Source of the DNA: Cytobacillus kochii
GTDB lineage: Bacteria > Bacillota > Bacilli > Bacillales > Cytobacillaceae
Length of the DNA stretch: 64,000 nucleotides
Assembly (NCBI RefSeq): GCF_020171845.1
Contig: NZ_JAIVAM010000005.1
Coordinates: 62,001-126,000, forward strand
Direction of reading: 5' to 3'
In this document: positions 7,122 to 15,568 of the stretch, piece after piece
How the letters are laid out: every line of letters begins with the position of its first letter
How positions within the stretch are numbered: the first letter of the stretch is position 1
Program-made: the position numbers and the translations under genes
The notes under the pieces: generated by a model
What the model was told of the DNA's origin: nothing
Database searches by the model: none
What the model saw: the letters and a program-made list of their open reading frames with translations, nothing else

Positions 7122-7541
7122 ATGACCATAAGCAGTCGATTTGCTGTGGGAATTCATATATTAACATTACTTGAATTGAATAAAGAGATTAATACCTCTG
7201 AAACAATAGCAGGCAGTGTTAATACAAATCCAGCCGTCATTCGCAAAATTATCGGGATGCTGAAGAAAGTCGATCTCGTTGAAGTCCACCCTGGGAAAGC
7301 TGGGGCTAAACTTAAAAAGGGCTTAGCAGACATTACTCTACTTGACGTCTATCAAGCCGTTGAAGTCGTTTCGGAAAATGAATTATTCAGTCTCCATGAA
7401 CACCCGAACCCTGATTGTTTTGTAGGGAGAAATATTCAACAAACGATAGAGCCTATTTTTATCTCAGCACAGCTTGCCATGGAAAAGGTTCTTTTAAATG
7501 TGACGCTTGAAGATGTTGTAAGGGAAATTGATAATAAATAG
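7122..7541 (+). CDS. ywnA: Rrf2-family transcriptional regulator YwnA
   Basis: Protein of 139 residues starting at ATG 7122; the in-frame GTG at 7113 overlaps the AAAGAAAGGTGA ribosome site. It begins with the Rrf2 winged-helix pattern (SSRFAVGIHILTLLEL), continues with NPAVIRKIIGMLKKVDLV and the wing region VHPGKAGAKL, and ends with a helix after HPNPDCFVGRNIQ. It has only one Cys, so it lacks the three-cysteine iron-sulfur site of IscR/NsrR and must sense something else. It is divergent from ywnB, with a palindrome in the shared region. Confidence 0.88.
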   Translation: MTISSRFAVGIHILTLLELNKEINTSETIAGSVNTNPAVIRKIIGMLKKVDLVEVHPGKAGAKLKKGLADITLLDVYQAVEVVSENELFSLHEHPNPDCFVGRNIQQTIEPIFISAQLAMEKVLLNVTLEDVVREIDNK

Positions 7542-7542
7542 A

Positions 7543-7575
7543 AGGCGCCCCGAGGTCCATTTTCGGGCGCTTTCT
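7543..7575 (+). terminator. Terminator after ywnA
   Basis: GC-rich inverted repeat (GCGCCCCG at 7545-7552 against CGGGCGC at 7564-7570) followed by TTTC. Confidence 0.65.
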
Positions 7576-7651
7576 ATCTGTTAAAGGAACGACTATCTCG
7601 TGTTATAATATCATTATTTTCACTATTACAAATTTACTAGGGGCGGAGCAA

Positions 7652-9232
7652 ATGAAGTGGAAAAACTTTGGCTTAAAAGGAAAAATGATCGCTTTAATTA
7701 GCTTACTCATTTTGCTTGTATTTTTGATTTTTACTATTTATTTATTTCGCTACCTCTCCGATATGGTAGAAGAACAAACTGGACAAAAAGCATTAAGCTT
7801 AGCACATACAGTTGCCAATATACCTGAAATTCAGGATGCCTTTGAGCTAAGTAATCCCGCTTCTACTATTCAGAAAATCGTTACACCTATTCAAGAGGCA
7901 TCAGGAGCTGAGTTTATTGTTGTTGGCAATAGAGAGGGCATTAGATATTCTCACCCTAACCCTGATTTTATTGGGAAGAAAATGGTTGGCGGCGATAATA
8001 AACGGGCGATTTTGAACGGTGAATCTTATCAATCTAAAAAAGAGGGAACATTGGGATTATCTATTCGAGGGAAAGTACCGATTAAAAAGGATGGGGAAAT
8101 CATTGGTGTCGTTTCCGTTGGTTTTCTTAACGGAAATATTCAGGAAATTATTCAAGATAAAAGCAAACCACTATTCGTTGCACTCCTATTAGCGATTTTA
8201 TTAGGTATGGCTGGGGCCGCTTTAATTACTAACTATATAAAAAGAATATTATTTCATATGGAGCCGGAGCAGATCTCTCAATTATATTATCAAAATAAAG
8301 CGATTCTACAGTCCACACATGAAGGAATGATCGCTGTTGATCATTTAGGACACATCACTGCCGTTAATAAGAATGCGAGAGAGATCATCGGGACAGATGC
8401 CGAAGAGAGCGAATTTATAGGACGCGAGATTCGCGCATTACTGCCAGTTCCTCAGCAGATAACAGGACTTATTCGTGATCAAGAATTAATATTAGGTGAG
8501 ACGATTATTCTCCTAAACGGAGTCTCCCTTCAAGGAGAACAGCCTGGGGCCGTTTATACCTTTAGGAAAAAAACAGAGTTAGCAGGCGTAGTCAAAGAAT
8601 TGAGTCGAATTAAACAATATGCTCATGCACAAAGGGCATTTACCCATGAATTTTCTAACAAAATGCATATCATTCTTGGACTATTACAAAATAATGAAAC
8701 GCAAAAAGCGATGTCCTTTATTCGTAAAGAAAATCATTCGCAAATGACCCGTTTAAATTTTTTAACGAAAAGGATTGCTGATCCCCTATTGCAAGCATTA
8801 TTACAAGGTAAGTACAATCAGGCAAATGAGTGGGGCATCGAGATGACTATCCATGAAGAGAGTAGAATGATGATATCATTTTCGCTAGAAAGACAGAATG
8901 CTATTTTAACAGCACTAGGGAATATTATTGAAAATGCCTTAGAAGCTGTAAGAGGCCAAAAAAATGGCGTGCGCGAAGTAAGTATTTATTTTACAGATAT
9001 CGGAAATGATTGTGTTTTCGAGGTTCAAGATTCAGGTACTGGCATTGAAGACAAGTTGCTGGAGAAAATCTTTGATCAAGGATTTACGATGAAAGAAGGC
9101 GACTATCGTGGAGTAGGCTTAGCTATTTCTAAAAAAATGATTAACGACGTAGACGGCGAGATTCTTGTAGAAAGTGGGGAAAATAGTGGAACGAGTTTTA
9201 TCATTATTTTACCAAAGAAGGGAGAAGAGTAA
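7652..9232 (+). CDS. citS: CitS-type sensor histidine kinase
   Basis: Protein of 526 residues with the layout of the citrate/dicarboxylate sensor family (CitA, DcuS, CitS). A membrane helix lies at about 12-33, followed by an extracellular Cache/PAS sensor domain (about 35-170, with IRYSHPNPDFIGKKM) and a second helix at about 173-195. A cytosolic PAS domain (about 215-325) follows, then the H-box with His332 in FTHEFSNKMHIILGLLQ, and a C-terminal HATPase domain (N-box NIIENALEAV, G-boxes DSGTGI and GVGLAI). It would sense external citrate and phosphorylate the response regulator encoded two bases downstream. The citrate specificity is inferred from the adjacent CitMHS transporter; related kinases sense malate or fumarate. 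Confidence 0.88.
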   Translation: MKWKNFGLKGKMIALISLLILLVFLIFTIYLFRYLSDMVEEQTGQKALSLAHTVANIPEIQDAFELSNPASTIQKIVTPIQEASGAEFIVVGNREGIRYSHPNPDFIGKKMVGGDNKRAILNGESYQSKKEGTLGLSIRGKVPIKKDGEIIGVVSVGFLNGNIQEIIQDKSKPLFVALLLAILLGMAGAALITNYIKRILFHMEPEQISQLYYQNKAILQSTHEGMIAVDHLGHITAVNKNAREIIGTDAEESEFIGREIRALLPVPQQITGLIRDQELILGETIILLNGVSLQGEQPGAVYTFRKKTELAGVVKELSRIKQYAHAQRAFTHEFSNKMHIILGLLQNNETQKAMSFIRKENHSQMTRLNFLTKRIADPLLQALLQGKYNQANEWGIEMTIHEESRMMISFSLERQNAILTALGNIIENALEAVRGQKNGVREVSIYFTDIGNDCVFEVQDSGTGIEDKLLEKIFDQGFTMKEGDYRGVGLAISKKMINDVDGEILVESGENSGTSFIIILPKKGEE

Positions 9233-9234
9233 GG

Positions 9235-9933
9235 ATGGAAAAATACCACGTATTCATCATTGAAGATGATTTCCGAGTAGCAGATATTAACAAAAGTTAT
9301 ATTGAGCAAAATCATCAATTCTCCGTTAAAGAGGTTGCTCGAAGCGCTGCAGATGCACTATTTTATTTAGAAAAGAATGCTCATGAAATTGATGTTATTT
9401 TTCTAGATATATATATTCCTGATGTGGAGGGTATGTCATTACTTTGGAAAATACGTTCGCTTTATCCATCCATTGATATCATTATTATTAGTGCTGAAAA
9501 ACAAGCCCACTCTGTTAGAATCGCATTAAGAGCAGGGGTATTTGATTATGTAGTGAAACCCGTTAGTATGGATCGACTCCTCCAAAGTTTAAATCGCTAT
9601 GAACGTTTTAGACAACTATGGACAGATGAGCAATTAGATCAAGAACAAGTGGATGAACTAACAAACGTATTTCATATTCATCCTACCCCTGTGGAAGAAG
9701 AGCAATTACTCCCAAAGGGCATTGATGCAATTACGCTAGAAAAGATTTTACACTTGTTTGAAGGGTTAGTAGAAGAAGGTTTAACAGCAGTTGAATTAAG
9801 TGAGCAAACTGGTATAAGTCGCTCAACCTCTCGTAGATATTTAGAATATCTCGTATCTATGAATCGGGTAGAGACGAGACTCATTTACGGTAGTGTCGGT
9901 CGACCACAAAGAAAGTACGTGATCTGTTCATGA
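9235..9933 (+). CDS. citT: CitT-type response regulator
   Basis: Protein of 232 residues. The receiver domain spans 1-120, with the acidic pocket in EDD (10-12), phospho-acceptor Asp58 in FLDIYIPD, and conserved Lys108 in VVKPVS. The C-terminal HTH, ELSEQTGISRSTSRRYLEYL, is of the CitB/DcuR type. The start lies two bases after the kinase stop, so the pair is translationally coupled. By analogy with B. subtilis it activates the downstream citrate transporter gene. The DNA between them carries a 14-bp direct repeat that could be its site. Confidence 0.9.
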   Translation: MEKYHVFIIEDDFRVADINKSYIEQNHQFSVKEVARSAADALFYLEKNAHEIDVIFLDIYIPDVEGMSLLWKIRSLYPSIDIIIISAEKQAHSVRIALRAGVFDYVVKPVSMDRLLQSLNRYERFRQLWTDEQLDQEQVDELTNVFHIHPTPVEEEQLLPKGIDAITLEKILHLFEGLVEEGLTAVELSEQTGISRSTSRRYLEYLVSMNRVETRLIYGSVGRPQRKYVICS

Positions 9934-9936
9934 AAC

Positions 9937-9996
9937 TTATGAACAAAATAGATAAGAAAGAATAATATTCAGATTATGAACAAAATATTCTTTCTT
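9937..9996 (+). promoter_or_regulatory. Direct repeat and AT-rich hairpin between citT and citM
   Basis: TTATGAACAAAATA occurs at 9937-9950 and again at 9974-9987, 37 bases apart, a plausible CitT-binding pair. Overlapping it, AAGAAAGAATA (9954-9964) and TATTCTTTCTT (9986-9996) form a perfect 11-bp inverted repeat followed by TTTT, a possible AT-rich terminator for citST. The two functions are inferred. Confidence 0.5.
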
Positions 9997-10041
9997 TTTT
10001 CTCCTCGTGTTATTTTCATACTAATCTTATTTTTATGATAT

Positions 10042-10056
10042 TTGAAAACGCATTCA
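10042..10056 (+). promoter_or_regulatory. cre site (CcpA operator) upstream of citM
   Basis: TTGAAAACGCATTCA matches the cre consensus WTGNAANCGNWNNCW at every fixed position. It lies 33 bases before the citM start codon, just downstream of a TATGAT-like -10 (10034-10039) that lacks a good -35. The arrangement suggests activator dependence plus catabolite repression, as known for citM in B. subtilis. Confidence 0.75.
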
Positions 10057-10088
10057 TCAATGAATGAACGAAGAGGGGAAGGAAAAAA

Positions 10089-11414
10089 TTGAGTTTGAGT
10101 TTAATAGGTATTATTACAATTATAATTATTGTCGCTTTACTGATTAGTGGAAAAGTCAGTCCGATTGTTGCGATGGTGATTCCACCAATTATCGGCGCTA
10201 TGCTTGCAGGATATAGTTTTGCTGAGGTTGGGGGATTTTTTGAAAGCGGTATAAGTTCTGTTATTAACGTCGCAGTCATGTTTATGTTTGCTATTATTTT
10301 CTTTGGTATATTACAAGATGTTGGCCTATTTGATCCGTTAATTAATAAGCTTGTTTCCTTTTCAAATGGAAATATTATCGCTGTAACGGTCGGTACTGTA
10401 TTGGTAGCAACAGTTGCTCACTTAGATGGCTCTGGTGCATCAACATTTTTATTAACCATTCCTGCACTATTACCTCTGTACAAACGATTAAAAATGAATC
10501 CTTACCTATTACTTCTGTTAATTGCGGGAAGTGCAGGGATTGTCAATATGATTCCTTGGGCCGGCCCTTTGGGAAGAACAGCGTCGGTATTAGAAATGGA
10601 TGTAACGGAGCTTTGGCAACCGCTTATTCCTATCCAACTTATTGGATTTGTATTAATACTCTCATTGGCCGTTTATATGGGTATAAGGGAGAAGAAACGT
10701 ATTACAAAAATGTATGGTTCCTTAGAAGCAGCTGCTGCGATTGAAGTTGCTGAAGACTTCCATGATCAAGAAGCAGAAAAGGCAGCAGCAAATCACCTCG
10801 CTAGACCCAAGCTAATTTGGGTGAATGCAATCTTAGCCCTGCTCGTCTTAGGGGTTCTTGTATCAGGTATTATCCCTGCAGGACTGGCCTTTTTAATTGG
10901 TGTTAGTATCATCTTACCTATTAACTTTAGAACAGTCGATGAGCAAATGGCGAGAGTTAAAGCTCATGCACCAGGAGCAATGACAATGGCATCCATTATC
11001 ATCGCAGCAGGTCTATTTTTAGGTGTCCTCAATGGAACCGGTATGTTAACAGCTATCGCTGAGGATGCAGCTAGTATTTTACCTGCCTTTATTGGCCCAT
11101 TTGTCCATATTATCGTTGGAATACTTGGTGTTCCTTTTGATCTAGTGTTGAGTACTGATGCGTATTACTTTGCTTTATTACCAGTAGTTGATCAAATTGC
11201 ATCCACATACGGAGTCGCCTCTTTATCAACGGCTTATGCTATGATTATTGGTAATATTGTTGGTACCTTTGTCAGTCCACTTGCTCCAGCTGTTTGGCTT
11301 GCCCTAGGTCTTGCTGGTCTTGAGATGGGCAAACATTTACGCTATTCTCTCTTCTGGCTTTGGGGACTAAGTATTGTGCTCGTTCTGACTGCTGTAGTCA
11401 TTGGTGTGATATAA
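10089..11414 (+). CDS. citM: CitMHS-family divalent metal-citrate transporter
   Basis: Protein of 441 residues with about 11-12 membrane helices. Family signatures include SGKVSPIVAMVIPPIIGA near the N-terminus, VAHLDGSGASTFLLTIPALLPLY, NMIPWAGPLGR, and the C-terminal DLVLSTDAYYFALLPV. CitMHS proteins import citrate complexed with Mg2+ or Ca2+ by proton symport. The start is a TTG at 10089 behind AGGGGAAGG. The position after citS-citT and the cre site fit an inducible, catabolite-repressed citrate uptake gene. CitM (Mg-citrate) is favoured over CitH by the two-component neighbours, but metal preference cannot be read directly. Confidence 0.88.
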   Translation: MSLSLIGIITIIIIVALLISGKVSPIVAMVIPPIIGAMLAGYSFAEVGGFFESGISSVINVAVMFMFAIIFFGILQDVGLFDPLINKLVSFSNGNIIAVTVGTVLVATVAHLDGSGASTFLLTIPALLPLYKRLKMNPYLLLLLIAGSAGIVNMIPWAGPLGRTASVLEMDVTELWQPLIPIQLIGFVLILSLAVYMGIREKKRITKMYGSLEAAAAIEVAEDFHDQEAEKAAANHLARPKLIWVNAILALLVLGVLVSGIIPAGLAFLIGVSIILPINFRTVDEQMARVKAHAPGAMTMASIIIAAGLFLGVLNGTGMLTAIAEDAASILPAFIGPFVHIIVGILGVPFDLVLSTDAYYFALLPVVDQIASTYGVASLSTAYAMIIGNIVGTFVSPLAPAVWLALGLAGLEMGKHLRYSLFWLWGLSIVLVLTAVVIGVI

Positions 11415-11425
11415 ATATGATTCGT

Positions 11426-11470
11426 TCGCTACTAATCTACAAGTTCTACTTGTTTGTTGGTAGCGATTTT
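11426..11470 (+). terminator. Terminator after citM
   Basis: TCGCTACTAATCTACAAG pairs with CTTGTTTGTTGGTAGCGA (one internal mismatch pair, two G-U pairs) and is followed by TTTT. Confidence 0.8.
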
Positions 11471-11591
11471 CTAATTAAATGACTAAGCTTTGATCTGTTT
11501 TCAATGCATCCAACCATTTTATCGTCAACAGTTTTGGCAATGGACATTGATGAAACTGGACAAATTTATCGCATTTATAACGAATCTGAGC

Positions 11592-12450
11592 TAGTTGATT
11601 CTCATATACTCGCGCTGTGGTCATTTCTCCATAAACCTCTTTTCTGTTATTAGTCGTGATTCTCGCTTTTGCGCTACTTATCTTTTCCTTTCTTCTTTTT
11701 TTAGTCTGGATTTCTGCTTTTACGCTACTTATCTTCTCCTCTCTTCTTTTATTAGTCGCGATTCTCAATTTTGTGCTACTTATCTTTTCCTTTCTTCTTT
11801 TTTTAGTCTGGATTTCTGCTTTTACGCTACTTATCTTCTCCTCTCTTCTTTTATTAGTCGCGATTCTCGCTTTTGTGCTACTTATCTTTTCCTTTCTTCT
11901 TTTTTTAGTCTGGATTTCTACTTTTACGCTACTTATCTTCTCCTTTCTTCTTTTTTTAGTCTGGATTTCTACTTTTACGCTACTTATCTTCTCCTTTCTT
12001 CTTTTTTTAGTCTGGATTTCTACTTTTACGCTACTTATCTTCTCCTTTCTTCTTTTTTTAGTCTGGATTTCTACTTTTACGCTACTTATCTTCTCCTTTC
12101 TTCTTTTATTAGTCGCGATTCTCAATTTTGCACTACTTATCTTTTCCTTTCTTCTTTTTTTAGTCTGGATTTCTGCTTTTACGCTACTTATCTTCTCCTC
12201 TCTTCTTTTATTAGTCGCGATTCTCAATTTTGCGCTACTTATCTTTCCCTCTCTTCTTTTTTTAGTCGCGATTCTCGCTTTTGCGCTACTTATCTTTTCC
12301 TCTCTTCTTTTTTTAGTCGCGATTCTCAATTTTGCGCTACTTATCTTTTCCTTTCTTCTTTTTTTAGTCGCGGTTCTCGCTTTTGCGCTACTTATCTTCT
12401 CCTTTCTTCTTTTTTAGTCGCGGTTCTCGCTTTTGTGCTACTTATCTTAG
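11592..12450. repeat. 51-bp tandem array A (about 16 units)
   Basis: TAGTC recurs every 51 bases from 11651 to 12365 without slippage, then once more after 50, with a decayed extra unit at the left edge. Two unit variants alternate, one with TAGTCGCGATTCTC and one with TAGTCTGGATTTCT. The plus strand is strongly pyrimidine-rich. Because 51 is divisible by three, several frames stay open; a minus-strand frame (11475-12329) would encode a 17-residue Lys/Arg/Glu repeat with a non-repetitive tail of about 50 residues. No frame has a convincing ribosome site, so I treat it as a non-coding satellite. Confidence 0.92.
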
Positions 12451-12650
12451 GAAAAAACGATGTTTAGACGATATTATATTATTTTCTATTTGAAAGAGTC
12501 CGAGGGTGAAATGATAGTAAAAATCACTTTCACATCTAATAATTCTTTTTTTCAATTCCATTTATCATCTATCTTTTATTGTTTCTTTTATCCATTTTTA
12601 GTACAATTAAGAAAAATCTTACTATTAATCTAGCAGAGGACGTGATGTGC

Positions 12651-13064
12651 ATGAAACCTCAAATCACTGTGATTACACTAGGAGTCGATGATTTAGAGAA
12701 GGCTGTTTATTTTTATCATCATGGTCTTGGATTTCCGACAGATGGAATTGCTGGTACAGAATATGAACATGGTGCTGTCGCTTTCTTTGACTTACAATCA
12801 GGTTTGAAAATGGCATTGTGGAAACGGGAGGATTTGGCTCATGATGCTCAAATTCAGCAGGGGCCAGCTAGTGCCACGGAATGTTCACTTGGTCACAATG
12901 TGAATAGTAAGGAAGAAGTAAATACAATCATGCAGCGTGCAAAAGAAGCAGGTGCGACGATTACAAAGGAAGCGCATGAGACTTTTTGGGGCGGATATGC
13001 TGGATATTTTCAAGATCCGGATGGACATCTTTGGGAAGTTGTATGGAATCCAGCTTGGTCTTAA
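12651..13064 (+). CDS. VOC-family (glyoxalase/dioxygenase-fold) protein
   Basis: Protein of 137 residues with the vicinal-oxygen-chelate fold pattern: ITLGVDDLEKAVYFYHHGLGF at the start, an internal acidic metal-ligand position, and the closing YFQDPDGHLWEVVWNP with the usual C-terminal Glu ligand. A second betaalphabetabetabeta unit follows GHNVNSKEEVNTIMQRAKEAG. It is probably a cytosolic metal enzyme or a drug-binding homologue; substrate unknown. Starts at 12645 or 12651 are both possible behind AGAGG; family members usually begin MKPxI, so I chose 12651. The next gene is 21 bases downstream and may share the message. Confidence 0.82.
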   Translation: MKPQITVITLGVDDLEKAVYFYHHGLGFPTDGIAGTEYEHGAVAFFDLQSGLKMALWKREDLAHDAQIQQGPASATECSLGHNVNSKEEVNTIMQRAKEAGATITKEAHETFWGGYAGYFQDPDGHLWEVVWNPAWS

Positions 13065-13085
13065 TTCATATTGAGGGATGAAGAA

Positions 13086-13451
13086 ATGAAATGGATAACT
13101 GTATTAAATAGTCTGACACTCATATTATTCACCGTTCTTTTCTTTGCTGATTATTTTCCTAAAAGTATAGTAGCAGAGACAATACCACAAGGCATCTTAC
13201 TCCTTTTGTTAATTGGCATCCTAATTGGGAAGGGGTATCTTGTCAAACATGCCTACAGTCTGAAAGATCAAATCATTTCCTTTCTTTATATAATCTTTTT
13301 AATGAGTCTATTCACTTTTCTAGGGGGGAAATCTCAAATTGGCTTTTCTTTTGATGGTTATCTCTTCTGGTTTTCAAGCATTATTGCCTCCATCAATATA
13401 TATAAAGAGTGGAAAGAGATGAAACAGGAGGAGGTTATAACAGCTAACTAG
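13086..13451 (+). CDS. Membrane protein of 121 residues, function unknown
   Basis: Four hydrophobic helices (about 5-22, 33-50, 60-80 and 90-106) and a charged Lys/Glu C-terminal tail. The ATG at 13086 is preceded by GAGGGATG, which overlaps the in-frame TTG at 13071, so the ATG is preferred. It follows the VOC gene by 21 bases in the same direction. No family recognised. Confidence 0.6.
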   Translation: MKWITVLNSLTLILFTVLFFADYFPKSIVAETIPQGILLLLLIGILIGKGYLVKHAYSLKDQIISFLYIIFLMSLFTFLGGKSQIGFSFDGYLFWFSSIIASINIYKEWKEMKQEEVITAN

Positions 13452-13462
13452 AAACGCCATGC

Positions 13463-13582
13463 TTATTTGTGCCGTTTTTGTTCTTCCTTCTTTTCGAATT
13501 TGATCACAGCTTGTCCAATTGTTACTAATAGCAACAATACCCCTACACCTATGACTAAATAGAGAATCGTAAACCCATTCAT
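13463..13582 (-). CDS. Single-helix membrane peptide of 39 residues
   Basis: ATG at 13582, stop at 13465-13463. One hydrophobic helix (YLVIGVGVLLLLVTIGQAVI) is followed by a highly charged tail (KFEKKEEQKRHK), the usual form of a real bacterial single-pass micropeptide. The ribosome site is weak. The start codon lies three bases after the stop of the 64-residue reading frame upstream, so translational coupling is possible. Function unknown. Confidence 0.45.
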   Translation of the reverse strand: MNGFTILYLVIGVGVLLLLVTIGQAVIKFEKKEEQKRHK

Positions 13583-13585
13583 TAC

Positions 13586-13780
13586 TTATTGTTGGGATCC
13601 GGAACTAGACCTGAATTCACACTGGAAGGAATGAGACTGACAAATGAATAAAAAAAGAATCAATCCAATTCCACCCTCTGTGATAAAACATCGTACCAGA
13701 AAGAAGAATAAATAGCAGCGTTGAATTGCTCGATACACTGCCGAAAGCAGTCGACCAATTGTAATAACTAAGGAAATCAC
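13586..13780 (-). CDS. Possible 64-residue hydrophobic protein
   Basis: GTG start at 13780 with only a weak ribosome site. There is a hydrophobic segment at about residues 22-50 (FFFLVRCFITEGGIGLILFLF) and a polar C-terminus. The main support is its position: it ends three bases before the 39-residue peptide gene and would be cotranscribed with it. I do not recognise it, and it could be a chance frame. Confidence 0.3.
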   Translation of the reverse strand: MISLVITIGRLLSAVYRAIQRCYLFFFLVRCFITEGGIGLILFLFICQSHSFQCEFRSSSGSQQ

Positions 13781-13876
13781 CCACTCTTGCCTTTTCTCCT
13801 ATTGATTTCCTTATTTGTTTGTATCAACATTCATTTTCATACTCTTTACCTACTAGTCATAAGGAGTGAAATACAG

Positions 13877-14077
13877 ATGAAAGAAAAATTCAAAATTGCT
13901 ATCATCTTAATTATGGTTGCCTCACTTGTTTCCTCTTTTGTACTCTTCTTTATCGGATATTACTTTGTCGGTTTTTTTGTTGGAGGGTTATTCATATGCA
14001 TCGCTAGTATTGTGGGTCAATATGCGAACCAAACAAGTGGGATGTATGTGCAAAAACACAATAGAAGAGACCTATAA
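13877..14077 (+). CDS. Small two-helix membrane protein
   Basis: Protein of 66 residues from ATG 13877 behind AAGGAGTGA; the frame opens further upstream but has no ribosome site there. Two hydrophobic helices (about 6-28 and 29-47) with a basic tail (YVQKHNRRDL). It converges on the coiled-coil gene with two bases between stops. Function unknown. Confidence 0.6.
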   Translation: MKEKFKIAIILIMVASLVSSFVLFFIGYYFVGFFVGGLFICIASIVGQYANQTSGMYVQKHNRRDL

Positions 14078-14079
14078 CG

Positions 14080-15015
14080 TTACCGCTCAAATATTTGCAT
14101 ACGCTTTTTCTCTATTTCCTGTAGTTTTTTCTGCATGACATCTTTTTCACCTCTAATTTGATGAAGCACTGCCTGCACTTTTCTTTTTGTTTTCTCTGTC
14201 TCGTCGTAGCTATCATTGATTTTTCCATGAACGACCCAATCAACAATAATACCATCGAAGAAATAATCAGCAAAGGTTAACAGATTACCGATCTCATGTT
14301 GAGAGGAAAAATGATTGTCTATATCCAAAAGCTCTTCTTGGAACTGTCTTAACAACCGTTGTGCAATATGAATCGCTGATTTCGCCTGATCTAAATGGCT
14401 ATGCTTCATCGCAGTAGAAAGGGCTCCGCCACCGAACATATCAAAAGTGGACCAACTTTTTGACGAAGAGAGTGAATCTAAAGCTTGATCAAATGCTCTT
14501 ACGGTCCTGCTACCAACTTCAATCGCTTCTTCAAATTCCTTTAAATTCGCGTGCACTTCCGCTTCTTCATTTGCCAAATCAAATAATCGCTTACTTCCCA
14601 TCTCATCATGAGAATGAATCATTCTCTCTTTTTCTTTTAATAATGACTTATATTGCACATCTGCATCTGCTACTTCTTGCCACTTCCCTTTATATTCAAT
14701 AAGCTCTGCATTCATATCATCAATCGCTTCAATCGCTTCAGTATATTTCAATTTTGCCGCTAACACCTCTTGTTGTTCTTTATCTAACTTCTCGAGCTTC
14801 TGCCCTGTAATCGTATAGAAAATGTTTGTTAAACTAAATCCTTCTAGCTTTTTCACATCTTCTTTTTCTTTTTCTAACTGAATTTGTAATTGTTCCTTCT
14901 TCAGGCCCTCTTCTCGTAAGTGGTCTGTCAGACGTTCTATATGCATTTCGTATTTTTGTTTCTTTCTTTGATTATCCTTCGTTATAGCTAAACGCTCATT
15001 AATATTTTGAAACAT
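14080..15015 (-). CDS. Cytosolic coiled-coil protein, function unknown
   Basis: Protein of 311 residues. The frame extends to 15105, but a strong AAGGGGG at 15028-15022 points to ATG 15015, and the longer version would overlap the upstream gene. Residues about 12-150 are Lys/Glu/Leu-rich heptads (HIERLTDHLREEGLKKEQLQ), a clear coiled coil. A glycine-rich kink (FDMFGGGALST) lies in the middle, and a second helical stretch near the C-terminus has a Trp-Val-containing core (GIIVDWVVHGKI). There is no signal peptide or membrane helix. It follows the DUF3784 gene by about 60 bases and probably shares its message. No name can be given. Confidence 0.7.
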   Translation of the reverse strand: MFQNINERLAITKDNQRKKQKYEMHIERLTDHLREEGLKKEQLQIQLEKEKEDVKKLEGFSLTNIFYTITGQKLEKLDKEQQEVLAAKLKYTEAIEAIDDMNAELIEYKGKWQEVADADVQYKSLLKEKERMIHSHDEMGSKRLFDLANEEAEVHANLKEFEEAIEVGSRTVRAFDQALDSLSSSKSWSTFDMFGGGALSTAMKHSHLDQAKSAIHIAQRLLRQFQEELLDIDNHFSSQHEIGNLLTFADYFFDGIIVDWVVHGKINDSYDETEKTKRKVQAVLHQIRGEKDVMQKKLQEIEKKRMQIFER

Positions 15016-15073
15016 TGCCATCCCCCTTGAAAAGGTTCTAATGATATCTTTACGTTTTAAATGGAATAAAGTT

Positions 15074-15394
15074 TCATTTTTTAAAACGATCTCCTGTGTT
15101 TGCATAAATGATGGTAAAAAGAAGAATGGCTACAAATAGAACCATACCTAGTATATAGAGCCAAGTTAATTTCAATAGATCACTTAATGCCCATAATAGG
15201 ATGCTTAAACAGATACCATAGATCACCTTGCTCATGAATTTACACAAAGCAACCCGATTGTATTTAGCTTTCTCACTATCCGACATTGTATTAAAACCCG
15301 CAATTAACCATGCACCTTTTCCTTTTGATAGAGCAATAGCGAAAATAAGGAATGGGATAAGGATGATGATATAAATGATGAAACTTGTCATCAT
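15074..15394 (-). CDS. DUF3784 family membrane protein
   Basis: Protein of 106 residues with three membrane helices. The segment between the first and second helix, GKGAWLIAGFNTMSDSEKAKYNRVALCKFMSK, is the diagnostic DUF3784 motif (Gly-Tyr/Phe-Asn-Thr-Met-Ser, then Lys-Tyr, then Cys-Lys-Phe-Met). Family function is unknown. It is the likely first gene of a two-gene unit with the coiled-coil protein. Confidence 0.82.
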   Translation of the reverse strand: MMTSFIIYIIILIPFLIFAIALSKGKGAWLIAGFNTMSDSEKAKYNRVALCKFMSKVIYGICLSILLWALSDLLKLTWLYILGMVLFVAILLFTIIYANTGDRFKK

Positions 15395-15568
15395 TGACTC
15401 TCCTTTTTATTTTTAGTATAAATCTTCAGTCAAAAGTTAACTAATTACTGATTTAATGAAAAAGAGAAAGGATTAAACGATCGACGAACGGCACTCATTT
15501 TATTAGATGGGTGCCTCTCGACGAGCTGAATTCACCTGAAGTTCATTTAACTATGGGAATTTCTCTTA

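Noticed and set aside
10016..10279. Minus-strand ORF over the start of citM
   Set aside because: Antisense shadow of a membrane-protein gene, without start signals.
11651..12450. CRISPR array
   Set aside because: Whole units repeat back to back with no unique spacers, and there are no cas genes. The same holds for arrays B and C.
11595..12467. Long plus- and minus-strand ORFs through array A
   Set aside because: Frames stay open only because the 51-bp unit has no stop in several frames. No ribosome site, products are low-complexity repeats, and overlapping frames on both strands are equally open.
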